Shown here one piece after another: positions 26,814 through 36,944 of a DNA stretch of 64,000 nucleotides. The DNA is taken from NCBI GenBank assembly GCA_002695185.1, contig NZOF01000035.1, positions 17,573 through 81,572 of the forward strand, in the 5' to 3' direction. How positions within the stretch are numbered: position 1 is the first letter of the stretch; each line of letters begins with the position of its first letter. Position numbers and translations under genes: made by a program. Source of the DNA: Erythrobacter sp. GTDB lineage: Bacteria > Pseudomonadota > Alphaproteobacteria > Sphingomonadales > Sphingomonadaceae. A model generated the notes under the pieces. It was not told the DNA's origin. It did not search any database and saw only the letters and a list, made by a program, of their open reading frames with translations.

Positions 26814-27833
26814 ATGACACCTGCCATTTTCGGTATCTCAGGCCCGGACCTTTCCCCAGACGAGCGCGCATTCTTCCGGGAGGCAGATCCGGCTGGTTAT
26901 ATTCTGTTCGGTCGAAATTGCATCGATCGCCAGCAGATGCGGAGACTGACCGACGATCTACGCGCCATTCATGGGCGGGAGCGGTTGATTATATCGATCG
27001 ATCAGGAAGGCGGGCGTGTTGCGCGGATGAAGCCGCCCGAGTGGCCGAAATATCCCGCCGGGGAAGCGTTCGCCAAGCTGTACGAGATTGCGCCAGCCTC
27101 TGCGATCGAAGCGGCTCGCGTAAATGCGGAAGCGATGGCGCGGGAGCTCGCGCTGGTAGGTGTGACGGTGGACTTCCACGCTCCCTTCGATGTCCAGCGT
27201 CCCGAAACCGACGATGTCATAGGTGACCGCGCTCTCGGCAGCGAGCCGATGCAGGTGGCGGCGCTGGGCCGCGCGGTACTGCAGGGCATGACAAGGGGCG
27301 GCGTCGTAGGCTGTCTCAAACACATGCCCGGGCATGGACGTGCGACATCGGACAGCCACAAGGAGCTGCCCGTAGTAACGGCCAGCGATGAAGAGCTCGA
27401 AAAGGATATCGAACCCTTCCAGGCCCTGGCGCATCATCCGCTCGGCATGAGCGCCCACATCGTCTTCACTGCGTGGGACAAGGATAATCCGGCGACATTA
27501 TCGGACCGGGTGATCGAAGAGATCATCCGCGGCAGGATCGGTTTCGACGGCCTCTTGCTAACCGACGATATCGACATGCAGGCGCTGAAGGGCAGCATAC
27601 CCGACCGCGGGGCCGCTGCACTGGCCGCAGGCTGTGACATAATCCTCAATTGCTGGGCGAACATGGCCGATCAGCGGCAGATTGCCGATCGGTTTCCCGA
27701 AATGTCAGACACCAGTACGCGCCGGCTGGACTGCGTCCACAAGGCCATGGGTGAGCAGCCGGACGCAATCGATGTGGGTGACCTTCTTGCAAAACGCGAT
27801 GCCCTTCTTTCTCTGACGGAACAGTTGGCATGA
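26814..27833 (+). CDS. nagZ: Beta-N-acetylhexosaminidase (GH3)
   Basis: A 339-residue glycoside hydrolase family 3 enzyme removing GlcNAc from anhydro-muropeptides in the cytoplasm during wall recycling. The NagZ signature KHMPGHGRATSDSHKELPVV is complete and contains the family His-Asp pair (DSH). The nucleophile Asp is in LLTDDIDMQALKG. No signal peptide is present, as expected. Its last four bases overlap the scpA start (ATGA). Confidence 0.94.
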   Translation: MTPAIFGISGPDLSPDERAFFREADPAGYILFGRNCIDRQQMRRLTDDLRAIHGRERLIISIDQEGGRVARMKPPEWPKYPAGEAFAKLYEIAPASAIEAARVNAEAMARELALVGVTVDFHAPFDVQRPETDDVIGDRALGSEPMQVAALGRAVLQGMTRGGVVGCLKHMPGHGRATSDSHKELPVVTASDEELEKDIEPFQALAHHPLGMSAHIVFTAWDKDNPATLSDRVIEEIIRGRIGFDGLLLTDDIDMQALKGSIPDRGAAALAAGCDIILNCWANMADQRQIADRFPEMSDTSTRRLDCVHKAMGEQPDAIDVGDLLAKRDALLSLTEQLA

Positions 27834-28630
27834 GCAACGGCCTTCCGTTCGCCGAGCTTGAACAAGCGGGCCGCGAACAGGAAGGCCATTCCATGGAAGA
27901 CGGGAGCGATACTGACGCTCTTTATCTGGAACTTGGGGGCTGGGAAGGTCCGCTCGATCTGTTGCTCGACCTCGCAAGGCGCCAGCAAGTGGACCTGCGA
28001 GAGATATCCATTCTGTCTCTGGTCGAGCAATATCTCGAATACATCGATCAGGCGGAGGCGCTCAAGCTTGAGGTTGCGGCCGACTATCTCGTGATGGCAG
28101 CGTGGCTTGCGTATCTCAAGTCAGCTATGCTCCTGCCGAAGGAGGAGCAGGAAGATCCAAGCCCTGAAGAACTGGCGCTGAAGCTCCAGTTGCGATTGCA
28201 ACGACTGGATGCAATGCGAGAGGCTGCAGCACGGCTCATGGGCGGCGACCGGATCGGGCGGGACGTGTTTCTTCGTGGGAGCCCGGAAGGCTTGGACATT
28301 GTCCGCAAGACCTGTTGGGACAGTGATCAGTTCGCGCTGATCGAGGCTTATGGTCGGGTGAAAGCGCGCACCGCTCCTGCGGTCCATATGGTTCGGGAAC
28401 GGCCTGTGATGACGCTCGAATCAGCGCTTGATCGGGTCTCAAATATGCTCGGGGTCACTCTGGAATGGATGGAGTTGCGCGAATTCCTTCCCCCACACGC
28501 GGAGCCGCGATTACGAAAGTCGGCACTAGCTTCGAGTTTTGTGGCGGCTCTCGAATTGGCTAGGCTTGGCAGGGCGGAAATCGACCAAGACGAGACTTTT
28601 GGGCCGATGCGGCTACGGCGGGCAAGTTGA
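27830..28630 (+). CDS. scpA: Segregation and condensation protein A
   Basis: A 266-residue kleisin that bridges the SMC dimer with ScpB for chromosome condensation. The N-terminal ScpA signature (WEGPLDLLLDLARRQQVDL) and the following helices (YLVMAAWLAYLKSAMLLP) are well conserved, as is the C-terminal winged-helix region (FVAALELARLGRAEIDQ). The ATG overlaps the nagZ stop by four bases; a shorter start at MEDGSD, 21 codons downstream, is conceivable but less well coupled. scpB follows. Confidence 0.94.
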   Translation: MSNGLPFAELEQAGREQEGHSMEDGSDTDALYLELGGWEGPLDLLLDLARRQQVDLREISILSLVEQYLEYIDQAEALKLEVAADYLVMAAWLAYLKSAMLLPKEEQEDPSPEELALKLQLRLQRLDAMREAAARLMGGDRIGRDVFLRGSPEGLDIVRKTCWDSDQFALIEAYGRVKARTAPAVHMVRERPVMTLESALDRVSNMLGVTLEWMELREFLPPHAEPRLRKSALASSFVAALELARLGRAEIDQDETFGPMRLRRAS

Positions 28631-29229
28631 ACCAGTTGGAACGCGCAATAGAAGCAGCTCTTTTTGCGGCTGAAGAACCGATGAGCGTGGAGGCCTTGGC
28701 GGGGTTCCTTGGTGACGTCGATAAGGGTCGTGTGCGCGAAAGTTTGAAAGCTCTTGCTGCCTTTTATGAGAGCCGGGGGATACGCCTCGTCCAGCGAGGA
28801 ACGCGCTGGCATTTCGAAACGGCATCTGATCTGGCCCATCTGCTTCGTAAGGAGCGCGAGCAAGTGCGCAGACTCTCTCGAGCTGCGACCGAAGTTCTTG
28901 CAATCATCGCCTATCACGAGCCCGTAAGTCGTGCCGAAATCGAATCGATACGAGGCGTGCAGACGAGCGGCGGCACACTTGATGTCTTGATGGAGGCCGG
29001 CTGGGTCAAGATCGCTGGCAGGCGGGAGGTCCCCGGTCGACCGACAATCTATGCGACAACTCCGGAGTTCCTCGATCATTTCGGCCTGACTAGCCGTAAG
29101 GACCTGCCGGGGGTCGCGGAATTGCGTGCGACAGGTCTTCTGGATCCGGTCGAGGATGCTTACGAGGAGTTGATGGGCGAGGGCTCCCAACCTGATGCAG
29201 AGGCCAAGGATTCTTCTCTTCAAGCCTGA
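28627..29229 (+). CDS. scpB: Segregation and condensation protein B
   Basis: A 200-residue ScpB with two winged-helix domains. The first is at about 5-80 (AIEAALFAAEEPMSVEALA). The second is at about 85-165 and carries the strongly conserved LAIIAYHEPVSRAEIE and IRGVQTSGGTLDVLMEAGWV. It starts with TTG overlapping the scpA stop (TTGA), the only TTG start I infer in this operon. It partners ScpA and SMC. Confidence 0.94.
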   Translation: MNQLERAIEAALFAAEEPMSVEALAGFLGDVDKGRVRESLKALAAFYESRGIRLVQRGTRWHFETASDLAHLLRKEREQVRRLSRAATEVLAIIAYHEPVSRAEIESIRGVQTSGGTLDVLMEAGWVKIAGRREVPGRPTIYATTPEFLDHFGLTSRKDLPGVAELRATGLLDPVEDAYEELMGEGSQPDAEAKDSSLQA

Positions 29230-29294
29230 CTGGCAATCGCCAAAAAGGGCGCCTATACTTGTGATCAAACGCATCCGCTTGGAAGGTATTCACA

Positions 29295-29525
29295 ATGTCG
29301 CTCGGCCCTTGGCAACTCGTCATCATCGCCATTCTGATCCTCGTTCTATTCGGACGCGGGCGAATTTCCGAAATGATGGGTGATTTCGGCAAAGGCATCA
29401 AAAGCTTCAAGCAAGGAATGAATGAAGAAGAGACGAAGCCGGCCAAGCAAATCTCGCATGATGCGAAGCCGGCAGATGAAGGGCTGACCGAAGATCAGGT
29501 CAAAAAGCCGTCAGAGAGCAAGTGA
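29295..29525 (+). CDS. tatA: Twin-arginine translocase subunit TatA
   Basis: A 76-residue protein with one N-terminal membrane helix (PWQLVIIAILILVLFG), the FGRGRISEMMGDFGKGIKSF amphipathic helix and a charged tail. TatA forms the pore for folded proteins carrying twin-arginine signals. GGAAGG lies nine bases before the ATG. tatB and tatC follow directly. Confidence 0.96.
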   Translation: MSLGPWQLVIIAILILVLFGRGRISEMMGDFGKGIKSFKQGMNEEETKPAKQISHDAKPADEGLTEDQVKKPSESK

Positions 29526-29548
29526 TATCTCTGAAGAGCCGTTAGGTC

Positions 29549-30001
29549 ATGTTTGACGTCGGCGCGGCCGAATTGCTGGTTATCGTTGTGGTCGCAATCC
29601 TAGTGATTGGGCCAAAGGATATGCCCGCTGCCATGCGCACTGCTGGGCGATGGATCGGTAAGCTTCGCCGCATTTCCTCCCATTTTCGCTCTGGCATCGA
29701 CGAAATGGTTCGTCAGGCCGAGATCGAGGACATGGAAGAAAAGTGGTCTCAGCGTAATAAGGAAATCATGGCCAAGTATCCTACCGGTAGCGAACCGGAG
29801 GGTGGAGCTCCCGAGAACATACTGCCTTCTGGTGAGGGCATGGAGCCGCTGGCCCCTGAACGCGCCGAGCGGAGTGGATCGAACGTCAGCGCTGAAGCAC
29901 CGGTAAACAAGGTTGATCGACCCGCTTCACCTCGCACCGAAGAGGGGCAATCGAGTGAAGAGCCCGGCCTGCCGTTCGACGAGACCAATAAGGATAGCTG
30001 A
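29549..30001 (+). CDS. tatB: Twin-arginine translocase subunit TatB
   Basis: A 150-residue TatB with N-terminal FDVGAAELLVIVVVAILVIGPKDMP, a conserved glutamate at position 8 and the amphipathic helix rich in Arg and Lys. The long acidic, Pro-rich C-terminus is longer than in TatA. TatB receives the signal peptide with TatC. Its stop overlaps the tatC ATG (TGATG). Confidence 0.95.
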   Translation: MFDVGAAELLVIVVVAILVIGPKDMPAAMRTAGRWIGKLRRISSHFRSGIDEMVRQAEIEDMEEKWSQRNKEIMAKYPTGSEPEGGAPENILPSGEGMEPLAPERAERSGSNVSAEAPVNKVDRPASPRTEEGQSSEEPGLPFDETNKDS

Positions 30002-30816
30002 TGGCTTTCCAGCTTAGGGACATAGATGATACGCAGGCGCCCCTGCTGGATCACCTGATCGAGTTGCGATCGCGGCTTGTACGCTGCGTCGCGGCGCTCG
30101 TTGTTGCTTTCGGGGTTTGTCTGTATTTTGCAGACGATATTCTCGGCTTTCTGATCCAACCACTCAAGGAGGCCTTTCCGGAAGGGGAGGGCCAGTTGAT
30201 TTTTACCAAGCTTTACGAAGTCTTTTTCGTGGAATTGAAGGTCGCCTTGTTTGCCGGCTTCTGCCTTTCGTTTCCTTATATCGCCAATCAGCTTTGGGCG
30301 TTTGTCGCTCCGGGGCTGTACGCAAAGGAGAAAAAGGCCTTCCTCCCATTTTTGCTTGCAACGCCGTTCCTTTTTCTTGCCGGGGCGTCGCTCGCTTACT
30401 TCGTTGTCATGCCCACTGCCTTTACCTGGTTTCTCGGATTCGAAGGGACGGCCGGGGGCCTGGAAATCCAGGCTTTGCCCACGGCGAACGAGTACCTTGG
30501 TCTGGTGATGCAGTTTATCTTGGCCTTCGGGATGAGCTTCCTGCTGCCGGTCCTGCTTTTGCTCCTCCATCGCGCGGGAATTGTCACGCGTAGCCAATTG
30601 GCTGGCGCGCGGCGTTACGTGATCGTTTTTGTCGTAACACTTTCCGCAGTGATTACCCCGCCGGATCCAGGGTCGCAATTGCTCCTGGCCGTCCCTTTGC
30701 TGCTGCTATTTGAAGGTTCTCTGCTGTTGATGCGCGTTTTCGACCGGCGCGATGCAAAGATCAAGATTGAGGCAGAGGTGCCAGCGGAGTCCGAAGGCGA
30801 TCAGTCCGCGTCGTAG
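30001..30816 (+). CDS. tatC: Twin-arginine translocase subunit TatC
   Basis: A 271-residue polytopic protein with six membrane segments. Family marks are APLLDHLIELRSRLVRCVAAL at the N-terminus, containing the conserved E-R pair, and FCLSFPYIANQLWAFVAPGLY. YVIVFVVTLSAVITPPDPGSQLLLAVPLLLLFE occurs near the end. It recognises twin-arginine signals. The last 16 bases overlap the 3' end of the convergent amidohydrolase gene. Confidence 0.96.
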   Translation: MAFQLRDIDDTQAPLLDHLIELRSRLVRCVAALVVAFGVCLYFADDILGFLIQPLKEAFPEGEGQLIFTKLYEVFFVELKVALFAGFCLSFPYIANQLWAFVAPGLYAKEKKAFLPFLLATPFLFLAGASLAYFVVMPTAFTWFLGFEGTAGGLEIQALPTANEYLGLVMQFILAFGMSFLLPVLLLLLHRAGIVTRSQLAGARRYVIVFVVTLSAVITPPDPGSQLLLAVPLLLLFEGSLLLMRVFDRRDAKIKIEAEVPAESEGDQSAS

Positions 30817-32450
30817 ACCTTGCGACCGCCCACCCATGTTTCAAATACTCGGGTCTGTCGAATTTCTTCGGGCGTGGCCATGAGCGGATCGGTGTCTACC
30901 AGAACAAAGTCAGCGCGTTCACCGGGTATCAAACGGCCGAAGCGTCCCTCGGCAAATCCTGCGTAGGCCGCGTCTGCGGTAAAGGCAGCGAAGCTCTCCT
31001 CTCGGCTTACTCTCTCGTTCGGTTGCCAGCCACCGAAGGGTTCGCCAGCGGCATTGCTTCGCGTAATTGCGGCAGCGAAGCCAGCGAACGGATCGGTCGA
31101 TTCCACTGGAGCATCAGAGCCGAAGGCCAGCTTTCCGCCCAATTCGAGAATGGTGTTCCAAGCGTAGGCCCCGCCAAGCCTATCCTGTCCGAGGCGTGCT
31201 TCAGCCATATACATATCGCTTGTCTGGTGGACAGGTTGCATGCTGGCGATGATCCCGTGGTTGGAGAATTTCGAAAGATCTGCTGGGTCGATGATTTGTG
31301 CATGCTCGATGCGCCAACGAAGATCTTGAGGGAAGCTTTCTGCGATTTCAGTTACGGCGTTAACCGCTTCAGCGTTAGCAGCGTCTCCAATAGCATGGAT
31401 TGCCGGCTGGAAGCCGCCTTGTGCCGCGCGGACCAGGATATTGCGGAGCTGGGCAGGCGCCATCAGCGGAAGTCCGCGATTTCCGGCATCGTCGCTGTAA
31501 GGCTCCTTAAGCCACGCGCCGCGGCTTCCCAACGCTCCATCGAGATAGAGCTTCACGCCATTTAGCCGTAGCTTGTCATCATAAAGCCAAGGCGACGGGT
31601 TCGCGCCCGCGATGAGCAGAGCTTCATCGATACCAGCAGAGTAACTCATAATCCGAAGCGTCAACGAACCGTTGTCGCCAGCACGGCGAAACGCCTGCCA
31701 GTCTTCGATACTCGTGCCCATGTCGGCAACAGCGGTGATACCTTGCCGGTGAAAGACTTTCTGGGCTTCTGCAAAAGCCAAGTCGCGCTCGTTTGGCCGC
31801 GGTGCGGGAATTGCCGAATTCATAAGTTGCTCTGCGGCGTCCACAAACACGCCGGACGGGGTCTTGCCGTCGGCAAGTCTTTCGATCCGGCCACCGCTCG
31901 GGGATTTGGTATCGGATGTGATGCCTGCTGCCTGCAAGGCAAGGCTGTTGGCCCAGCCGGCGTGCCCGTCCACACGCTGAAGATACACAGGTCGATCACT
32001 CACCGCGCTGTCCAGTTCGGTGGCCGTCGGGAAGCGGCCGAGACCCCATCTTTCCTGATTCCAACCCCGCCCGAGTATCCACGGCCGGGATTCGTTTTCG
32101 GCAGCAAAGGTCCGGATTTTCTGAAGCGCTTCTTCCAACGAGTTGGTGTCAGACAGATCGAGAGTCAGCGCCCCGAAGCCCACACCCATGACATGAACAT
32201 GCGCATCGATCATGCCGGGGATCATGATCCTGCCTTCGCCGTCTTCCCGATATTCCGTACGCGGACGCTCTTGGCCGCGGCGAAGGACTTGCGAAACCCG
32301 GCCCTCATCATCAATGACAAGGGCCTCGAAGCGCGTGACCTTGCCATCCTCGTCAAGTGTGACGCCGTCCACATTTTCTACCAGCACATCAGCTTGCAGA
32401 GGCATTGCAATAGCCGAAGCGAGAAGAGCGGTAGCGAGTTTTAATTTCAT
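30801..32450 (-). CDS. Amidohydrolase family protein (YtcJ-like), exported
   Basis: A 549-residue metal-dependent hydrolase with a probable signal peptide (KLKLATALLASAIAMPLQA). The HxH metal motif is in PGMIDAHVHVMG, further His ligands lie in AIHAIGD and RIEHAQ, and an Asp is in FGSDAPVE. The layout is that of YtcJ-type amidohydrolases; substrates of these enzymes are mostly unknown. The start at 32450 is chosen for the signal peptide, with only a weak Shine-Dalgarno; ATG codons 15 residues upstream extend it without similarity. It is divergent from the threonine ammonia-lyase gene. Confidence 0.88.
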   Translation of the reverse strand: MKLKLATALLASAIAMPLQADVLVENVDGVTLDEDGKVTRFEALVIDDEGRVSQVLRRGQERPRTEYREDGEGRIMIPGMIDAHVHVMGVGFGALTLDLSDTNSLEEALQKIRTFAAENESRPWILGRGWNQERWGLGRFPTATELDSAVSDRPVYLQRVDGHAGWANSLALQAAGITSDTKSPSGGRIERLADGKTPSGVFVDAAEQLMNSAIPAPRPNERDLAFAEAQKVFHRQGITAVADMGTSIEDWQAFRRAGDNGSLTLRIMSYSAGIDEALLIAGANPSPWLYDDKLRLNGVKLYLDGALGSRGAWLKEPYSDDAGNRGLPLMAPAQLRNILVRAAQGGFQPAIHAIGDAANAEAVNAVTEIAESFPQDLRWRIEHAQIIDPADLSKFSNHGIIASMQPVHQTSDMYMAEARLGQDRLGGAYAWNTILELGGKLAFGSDAPVESTDPFAGFAAAITRSNAAGEPFGGWQPNERVSREESFAAFTADAAYAGFAEGRFGRLIPGERADFVLVDTDPLMATPEEIRQTRVFETWVGGRKVYDAD

Positions 32451-32561
32451 CAAGGCGATCCCAAGTCGGTAGGTCTGATCTGCGCGATAAGGCATAGCTT
32501 GGCGCGCGCAAACCCTTTCGGCAATTGCGCCGCTGTCTGCGACACACTAGGGGCAGCCGCC

Positions 32562-33815
32562 ATGACACAGGCATCAACCCTGCGCGCCGATCCGGACGCG
32601 CGCGAGCTTCTTACCTTGGCCGATGTGCGAGAGGCAGCCCAGCGCATTGATGGCGCCGTGGTCAAGACCCCGATGATGCGTTCTATCACACTGTCCGATA
32701 TTTCAGGCGCTGACATCTGGCTGAAATTCGAAAACCATCAGTTCACCGCCGCTTACAAGGAGCGCGGCGCGCTCAACGCTTTGGAGCAATTATCGGGAGA
32801 GCAAAGAGCAAAGGGCGTTATTGCGGCTTCGGCTGGAAATCATTCTCAGGGCCTGTCCTACCATGGAAGGCGGCTAGGTGTGCCCGTAACCATCGTCATG
32901 CCCTCGACTACTCCGAGCGTTAAGGTCATGCAGACGGAAAGCGTCGGCGGCAACGTGGTACTGTTCGGCGAAACTTTCGATGAAGCGTATGAACATGCGC
33001 GTGCACTGGAAGCAGAACGCGGCCTGACTTTCGTTCATCCTTTCGACGATCCCAAGGTTGCCGCTGGACAGGGCACTGTCGCCCTCGAGATGCTCGAGCA
33101 AAAGCTCGACTTCGACTATCTTGTCGTGCCGATCGGGGGAGGTGGACTGATGAGCGGAATGGCGACGGTCGCCAAGGCGCTCAACCCCGACATCCACATG
33201 ATAGGGGTTCAGGCAAAGCTCTATCCCTCAATGTATTCTGCTGTGACGGGAGATGTTCTGCCGTGTGGTGGCGACACGCTGGCTGAAGGAATCGCGGTCA
33301 AGGAACCGGGCGCATTTACGCGACAGATCATCTCAGAATTGGTCGACGAAGTGCTTCTCGTCGAAGAAGCGGATCTCGAGCATGCCGTGTCGCTGCTTCT
33401 CCAGATTGAGAAGACCGTTGTAGAGGGGGCCGGTGCTGCTGGCCTCGCGGCGGTGTTATCCAATCCCGAGAAATTCGCTGGCAAGACCGTCGGGCTCGTA
33501 TTGTGCGGTGGGAACATTGATACACGCCTCCTTGCCAATGTGCTGGTGCGCGACCTTGCGCGTTCGGGGAGGCTTGCCCGCCTACGGATCACTCTTCAGG
33601 ACCGTCCAGGTGCCCTGTTCAAGGTCATGCGTGAATTTAACGAGCACAATGTCAACATCATCGAAATTTATCATCAGCGCATCTTTACGACCTTACCTGC
33701 CAAAGGTTTGATCACCGAAATCGAATGCGAAGCGCGTGATGCTCCGCAGATCGATCGACTGGTGAAGGCACTTGAAGGCAAAGGCTATAATGTCGAGCAG
33801 GCTGAACTCGCCTGA
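32562..33815 (+). CDS. ilvA: Threonine ammonia-lyase with C-terminal ACT domain
   Basis: A 417-residue PLP enzyme that deaminates threonine to 2-oxobutanoate, feeding isoleucine synthesis or threonine catabolism. The PLP lysine is K66 in FTAAYKERGAL. The phosphate-binding glycine loop is PIGGGGLMSG, and GAGAAGLAAVL lies near the end of the catalytic part. A single ACT domain (about 340-417, RPGALFKVMREFNEHNVNIIEIYH) makes it the shorter, TdcB-with-ACT form rather than the long biosynthetic IlvA. A strong terminator follows. Confidence 0.9.
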   Translation: MTQASTLRADPDARELLTLADVREAAQRIDGAVVKTPMMRSITLSDISGADIWLKFENHQFTAAYKERGALNALEQLSGEQRAKGVIAASAGNHSQGLSYHGRRLGVPVTIVMPSTTPSVKVMQTESVGGNVVLFGETFDEAYEHARALEAERGLTFVHPFDDPKVAAGQGTVALEMLEQKLDFDYLVVPIGGGGLMSGMATVAKALNPDIHMIGVQAKLYPSMYSAVTGDVLPCGGDTLAEGIAVKEPGAFTRQIISELVDEVLLVEEADLEHAVSLLLQIEKTVVEGAGAAGLAAVLSNPEKFAGKTVGLVLCGGNIDTRLLANVLVRDLARSGRLARLRITLQDRPGALFKVMREFNEHNVNIIEIYHQRIFTTLPAKGLITEIECEARDAPQIDRLVKALEGKGYNVEQAELA

Positions 33816-33841
33816 AGCTCACTTCAAAATTCAAAGCATTT

Positions 33842-33880
33842 TTGGCCTCTAGGCGCGACTCGCGCCCAGTGGCCAATTTT
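33842..33880 (+). terminator. Rho-independent terminator after threonine ammonia-lyase
   Basis: A long hairpin with 16-base arms (33842-33857 with 33861-33876), two imperfect pairs and a 3-base loop, followed by TTTTC. Core arms read AGGCGCG and CGCGCCC. It lies 26 bases after the stop codon. Confidence 0.85.
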
Positions 33881-33970
33881 CATGGTTAAGAGTCTTTTAA
33901 CCTGGACCCGCGTCATGCATAACGGAGTTGTTCACGAATAGAGTTCGTAGCAACAAAAGGATCCGCAGCC

Positions 33971-34813
33971 GTGACGGCACCTATTCGATTCCCCCGGTTT
34001 TTCGTGACCAGCCCGGCGCCGTGTCCGTACCTGCCGGGCAGGAGCGAGCGAAAGGTCTTCACGGAACTGCGCGGCGAATCTGCAGATGAATTGAACGAGG
34101 CGCTAAGCCGGATCGGTTTTCGTCGCAGCCAGACCGTGGCATATCGTCCATCCTGCCTGGACTGCCAGGCGTGCGTTTCCGTTCGCGTGGTTGCCGATGA
34201 ATTCAAGGCGTCTTCCAGCCAGAAACGCACTCTGAAATCCAACGACGATCTCGTCGTTTCCGAATGCCGGCCTTGGGCTACCGAAGAACAATACGCCTTA
34301 TTAAGGAAATATCTCGCCGCACGACACCCCGGTGGAGGCATGGCGGAGATGGACGAATCAGATTTTGCCGATATGGTGGAACATACGCCCGTATCGAGCT
34401 ATGTCGTTGAATATCGGGAGACGGGAGTAGGTGCCGAGCCGGGTCGTCTGGTCGGTGCATGTCTCACAGATGTGCAGGGTGATGGGCTGTCGATGATCTA
34501 CAGCTTTTATGACCCTGAAATTGAGGATCGATCCGGGCTTGGGAACTACATTATTCTCGACCACATCAGGCGTGCTGCGGACAGCGGGCTGCCTTATGTA
34601 TACCTCGGCTATTGGGTCGAAGGGTCGGACCGTATGCAATACAAGGTCCGGTATCGTCCGCTCGAGCGCCTCACCCGCCTCGGGTGGGAGCGCTTTCCCG
34701 ATCTTGAGCAAAAGCGCCTCATTGAGGACTCCGTGCGCTCGCACGGGCCGCGGAATGACGATCCCATGCCATCCAAGGATGGCAGCAGGCTCCGGTACAA
34801 GGTTCGCGATTGA
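33971..34813 (+). CDS. bpt: Aspartate/glutamate leucyltransferase (tRNA-protein transferase)
   Basis: A 280-residue transferase adding leucine or arginine from aminoacyl-tRNA to protein N-termini, marking them for the ClpS/ClpAP N-degron route. It shows the ATE N-terminal domain with [16 protein letters not shown] and [12 protein letters not shown], and the C-terminal domain with [24 protein letters not shown]. The gene starts with GTG at 33971 with AAGG about 10 bases before; no better in-frame ATG is present. The tail overlaps the start of tamA. Confidence 0.92.
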   Translation: MTAPIRFPRFFVTSPAPCPYLPGRSERKVFTELRGESADELNEALSRIGFRRSQTVAYRPSCLDCQACVSVRVVADEFKASSSQKRTLKSNDDLVVSECRPWATEEQYALLRKYLAARHPGGGMAEMDESDFADMVEHTPVSSYVVEYRETGVGAEPGRLVGACLTDVQGDGLSMIYSFYDPEIEDRSGLGNYIILDHIRRAADSGLPYVYLGYWVEGSDRMQYKVRYRPLERLTRLGWERFPDLEQKRLIEDSVRSHGPRNDDPMPSKDGSRLRYKVRD

Positions 34814-36944
34814 GAAGTTTCGGAGCAGCCTGAAGTATTGTGTGGCTGCGGTTGCCTTGCTTGGTTTCTCGGTCGTTTCTCATGCGCAATCTTCGAACCC
34901 GTCTCTCGAAGACCTGATTCCTGATTCGGCTGTCGAAAATCCAGACAGTTGGGCCGAACAGGGTGCCGATCAAGCAATCGAATCTTCCGATTTGGACGCG
35001 CCGGACCCGGACACGCCCATTAGCCAGCCCCCAGGTTTCGATCTGCCCTGGCCGGAAGATATCGCGATCGAGGATTTCCAGCCACTCGAACCTGACGAAG
35101 ACATCGAGTTTGCCGACCTGGATCTCGGCCAGCCTAGTGTTTCGTTTGAGGAGGCAGAGACCGACCGTATCGGCGATAACCTGGTTTTGGGTTTCCCACA
35201 GACCGAGCCGCCTTTCTCTGGTCGTGGAGACTTCGTGGAACGCTTTGAAGCCCTCTCGACAATCGAAGAGCTTGAGGATTCAGAGGCCAATCTCGCACAG
35301 CTTGCTGCCCGCGCTCGCGAAGACGAAGAATTACTCGATGACCTGCTCCGGGTGTACGGCTACTATGATGGACAGGTCATCCGTTCGATCGGTAACTTGC
35401 AAGCGGGTGAGGCAACTGCTTCCGAAACGCCAACAGTGCGCTTCGATATAATCCCTGGCGAGCGGTACAAGGTTGGTGCGGTCAATCTCGGTAATCTTGC
35501 AGCGGCGCCCGATGGGGCAGAGCTACGCGATTCTTTCGAAATTTATCCGGGCGATTTTTTGCAGAGCGATACGATCGTGCAGGAGCAATTCGATCTTGAT
35601 CGTGCATTGGGTGAAACCGGATATCCTTTCGCTTCTATCGATGCGCCTGAATTGCTGATCGATCACGAGCGGGTCGAAGGCGATTTGACCATGAATGTCT
35701 CGCCGAACGGCAAATATGTCTTCGGGGAAGTGGTCAGTAGCGAGCCTGGCTTCCTGTCGGGTAGACATCTCGCGAAGATTGCCCGGTTCGAGCCGGGCGA
35801 TACGTATCAGCGCAGCCTTTCGCTTGACTTGCGTCGTGCAATCACAGCTACTGGTCTGGTCTCATCGGTTTCCGTCACGCCACGGGAAATTTCTCCGCCC
35901 ACAGGCGGCGAGCCTGGGGTCGTTGCGATGGACGTTGAACTTCAACGGGCCAAGCTCCGCACGATCGCTGGTGCGATTGGTTATGGATCGGAAGAAGGCG
36001 TCCGCGTTCAAGCGAGTTGGGAACATCGCAACCTGTTTCCTCCGGAGGGTTCCTTGCGCATTCGCGGTATAGCGGGGACTCAAGAGCAATTGGCCGGAGT
36101 AACATTCCGGAAGAACAACTTCGGTGGGCGCGATCGCGTCCTCACACTGGATGCTTACGCCAACACGATCGACAGCCCAGCTTTCGACGCGCGCACGATT
36201 GCACTGACGGGTGTCTTCGAGCGGAAATCGACCTTGCTGTTCCAGAAAAACTTTAGTTGGTCGGCAGGGCTGGAACTGATTGCAACGCAAGAGCGCCCGC
36301 CAGTCGTTGATGGGGTGGTGGAACCACGCCAGACCTATTTCGTGGCTGCGCTTCCGGGCACGGTTCTCTTCGACGAGACTGATGACTTGCTCGACCCCAC
36401 CCGCGGGTTCCGACTTGGCGGCAGATTGTCTCCCGAAGCATCGACCACCAATGGTGTCGAAAGCTTCTATGTGCGTAGTCAGATCGACGGCAGCTACTAC
36501 CAGTCGCTTGGCGATCGAATGGTGCTCGCCGGAAGGGCAACTTTTGGTTCGATACCTGGCGCAGACCTGCTGGAAATCGCACCATCACGGCGCTTCTATG
36601 CTGGCGGTGGCGGTTCCGTGCGTGGTTATGGTTACCGCAAGATCGGGCCAGTCAATGACTTGGGCGAACCGACCGGTGGACGTAGCCTTGTGGAACTTGC
36701 GTTCGAAGCTCGAATTCGCACGGGATTCCTCGATGGCGCCGTTTCTGTCGTGCCATTTGTCGATGCAGGCTCGGTCGGACCTGATCCGACCCCAGATTTC
36801 GAAGACATCAAGATAGGCGCGGGCCTTGGCTTGCGCTACCATACCGGCTTCGGGCCGATCCGCCTCGATGTCGGCGTCCCATTGACCCCCGACGAGGATG
36901 ACGCTCCGGTCGCGGTTTACGTTTCGCTCGGGCAGGCATTCTGA
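34779..36944 (+). CDS. tamA: Autotransporter assembly outer-membrane protein TamA (BamA/Omp85 family)
   Basis: A 721-residue Omp85-type protein. After a signal peptide ([13 protein letters not shown]) comes an unusually acidic spacer of about 130 residues, rich in Asp, Glu and Pro. POTRA domains at about 175-400 ([30 protein letters not shown]) lead into a 16-strand type barrel ending in [11 protein letters not shown] with terminal Phe. The [21 protein letters not shown] motif is the lid-lock-like segment of the family. It is TamA rather than BamA because tamB follows with overlapping stop and start (TGATG). The start codon is uncertain: the ATG at 34779 lies inside the preceding gene, and GTG at 34842 is another option. 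Confidence 0.88.
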   Translation: MAAGSGTRFAIEKFRSSLKYCVAAVALLGFSVVSHAQSSNPSLEDLIPDSAVENPDSWAEQGADQAIESSDLDAPDPDTPISQPPGFDLPWPEDIAIEDFQPLEPDEDIEFADLDLGQPSVSFEEAETDRIGDNLVLGFPQTEPPFSGRGDFVERFEALSTIEELEDSEANLAQLAARAREDEELLDDLLRVYGYYDGQVIRSIGNLQAGEATASETPTVRFDIIPGERYKVGAVNLGNLAAAPDGAELRDSFEIYPGDFLQSDTIVQEQFDLDRALGETGYPFASIDAPELLIDHERVEGDLTMNVSPNGKYVFGEVVSSEPGFLSGRHLAKIARFEPGDTYQRSLSLDLRRAITATGLVSSVSVTPREISPPTGGEPGVVAMDVELQRAKLRTIAGAIGYGSEEGVRVQASWEHRNLFPPEGSLRIRGIAGTQEQLAGVTFRKNNFGGRDRVLTLDAYANTIDSPAFDARTIALTGVFERKSTLLFQKNFSWSAGLELIATQERPPVVDGVVEPRQTYFVAALPGTVLFDETDDLLDPTRGFRLGGRLSPEASTTNGVESFYVRSQIDGSYYQSLGDRMVLAGRATFGSIPGADLLEIAPSRRFYAGGGGSVRGYGYRKIGPVNDLGEPTGGRSLVELAFEARIRTGFLDGAVSVVPFVDAGSVGPDPTPDFEDIKIGAGLGLRYHTGFGPIRLDVGVPLTPDEDDAPVAVYVSLGQAF

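Noticed and set aside
34509..34778. Extension of tamA upstream to 34509
   Set aside because: It would overlap most of the 3' third of bpt, and the signal peptide would no longer be N-terminal.
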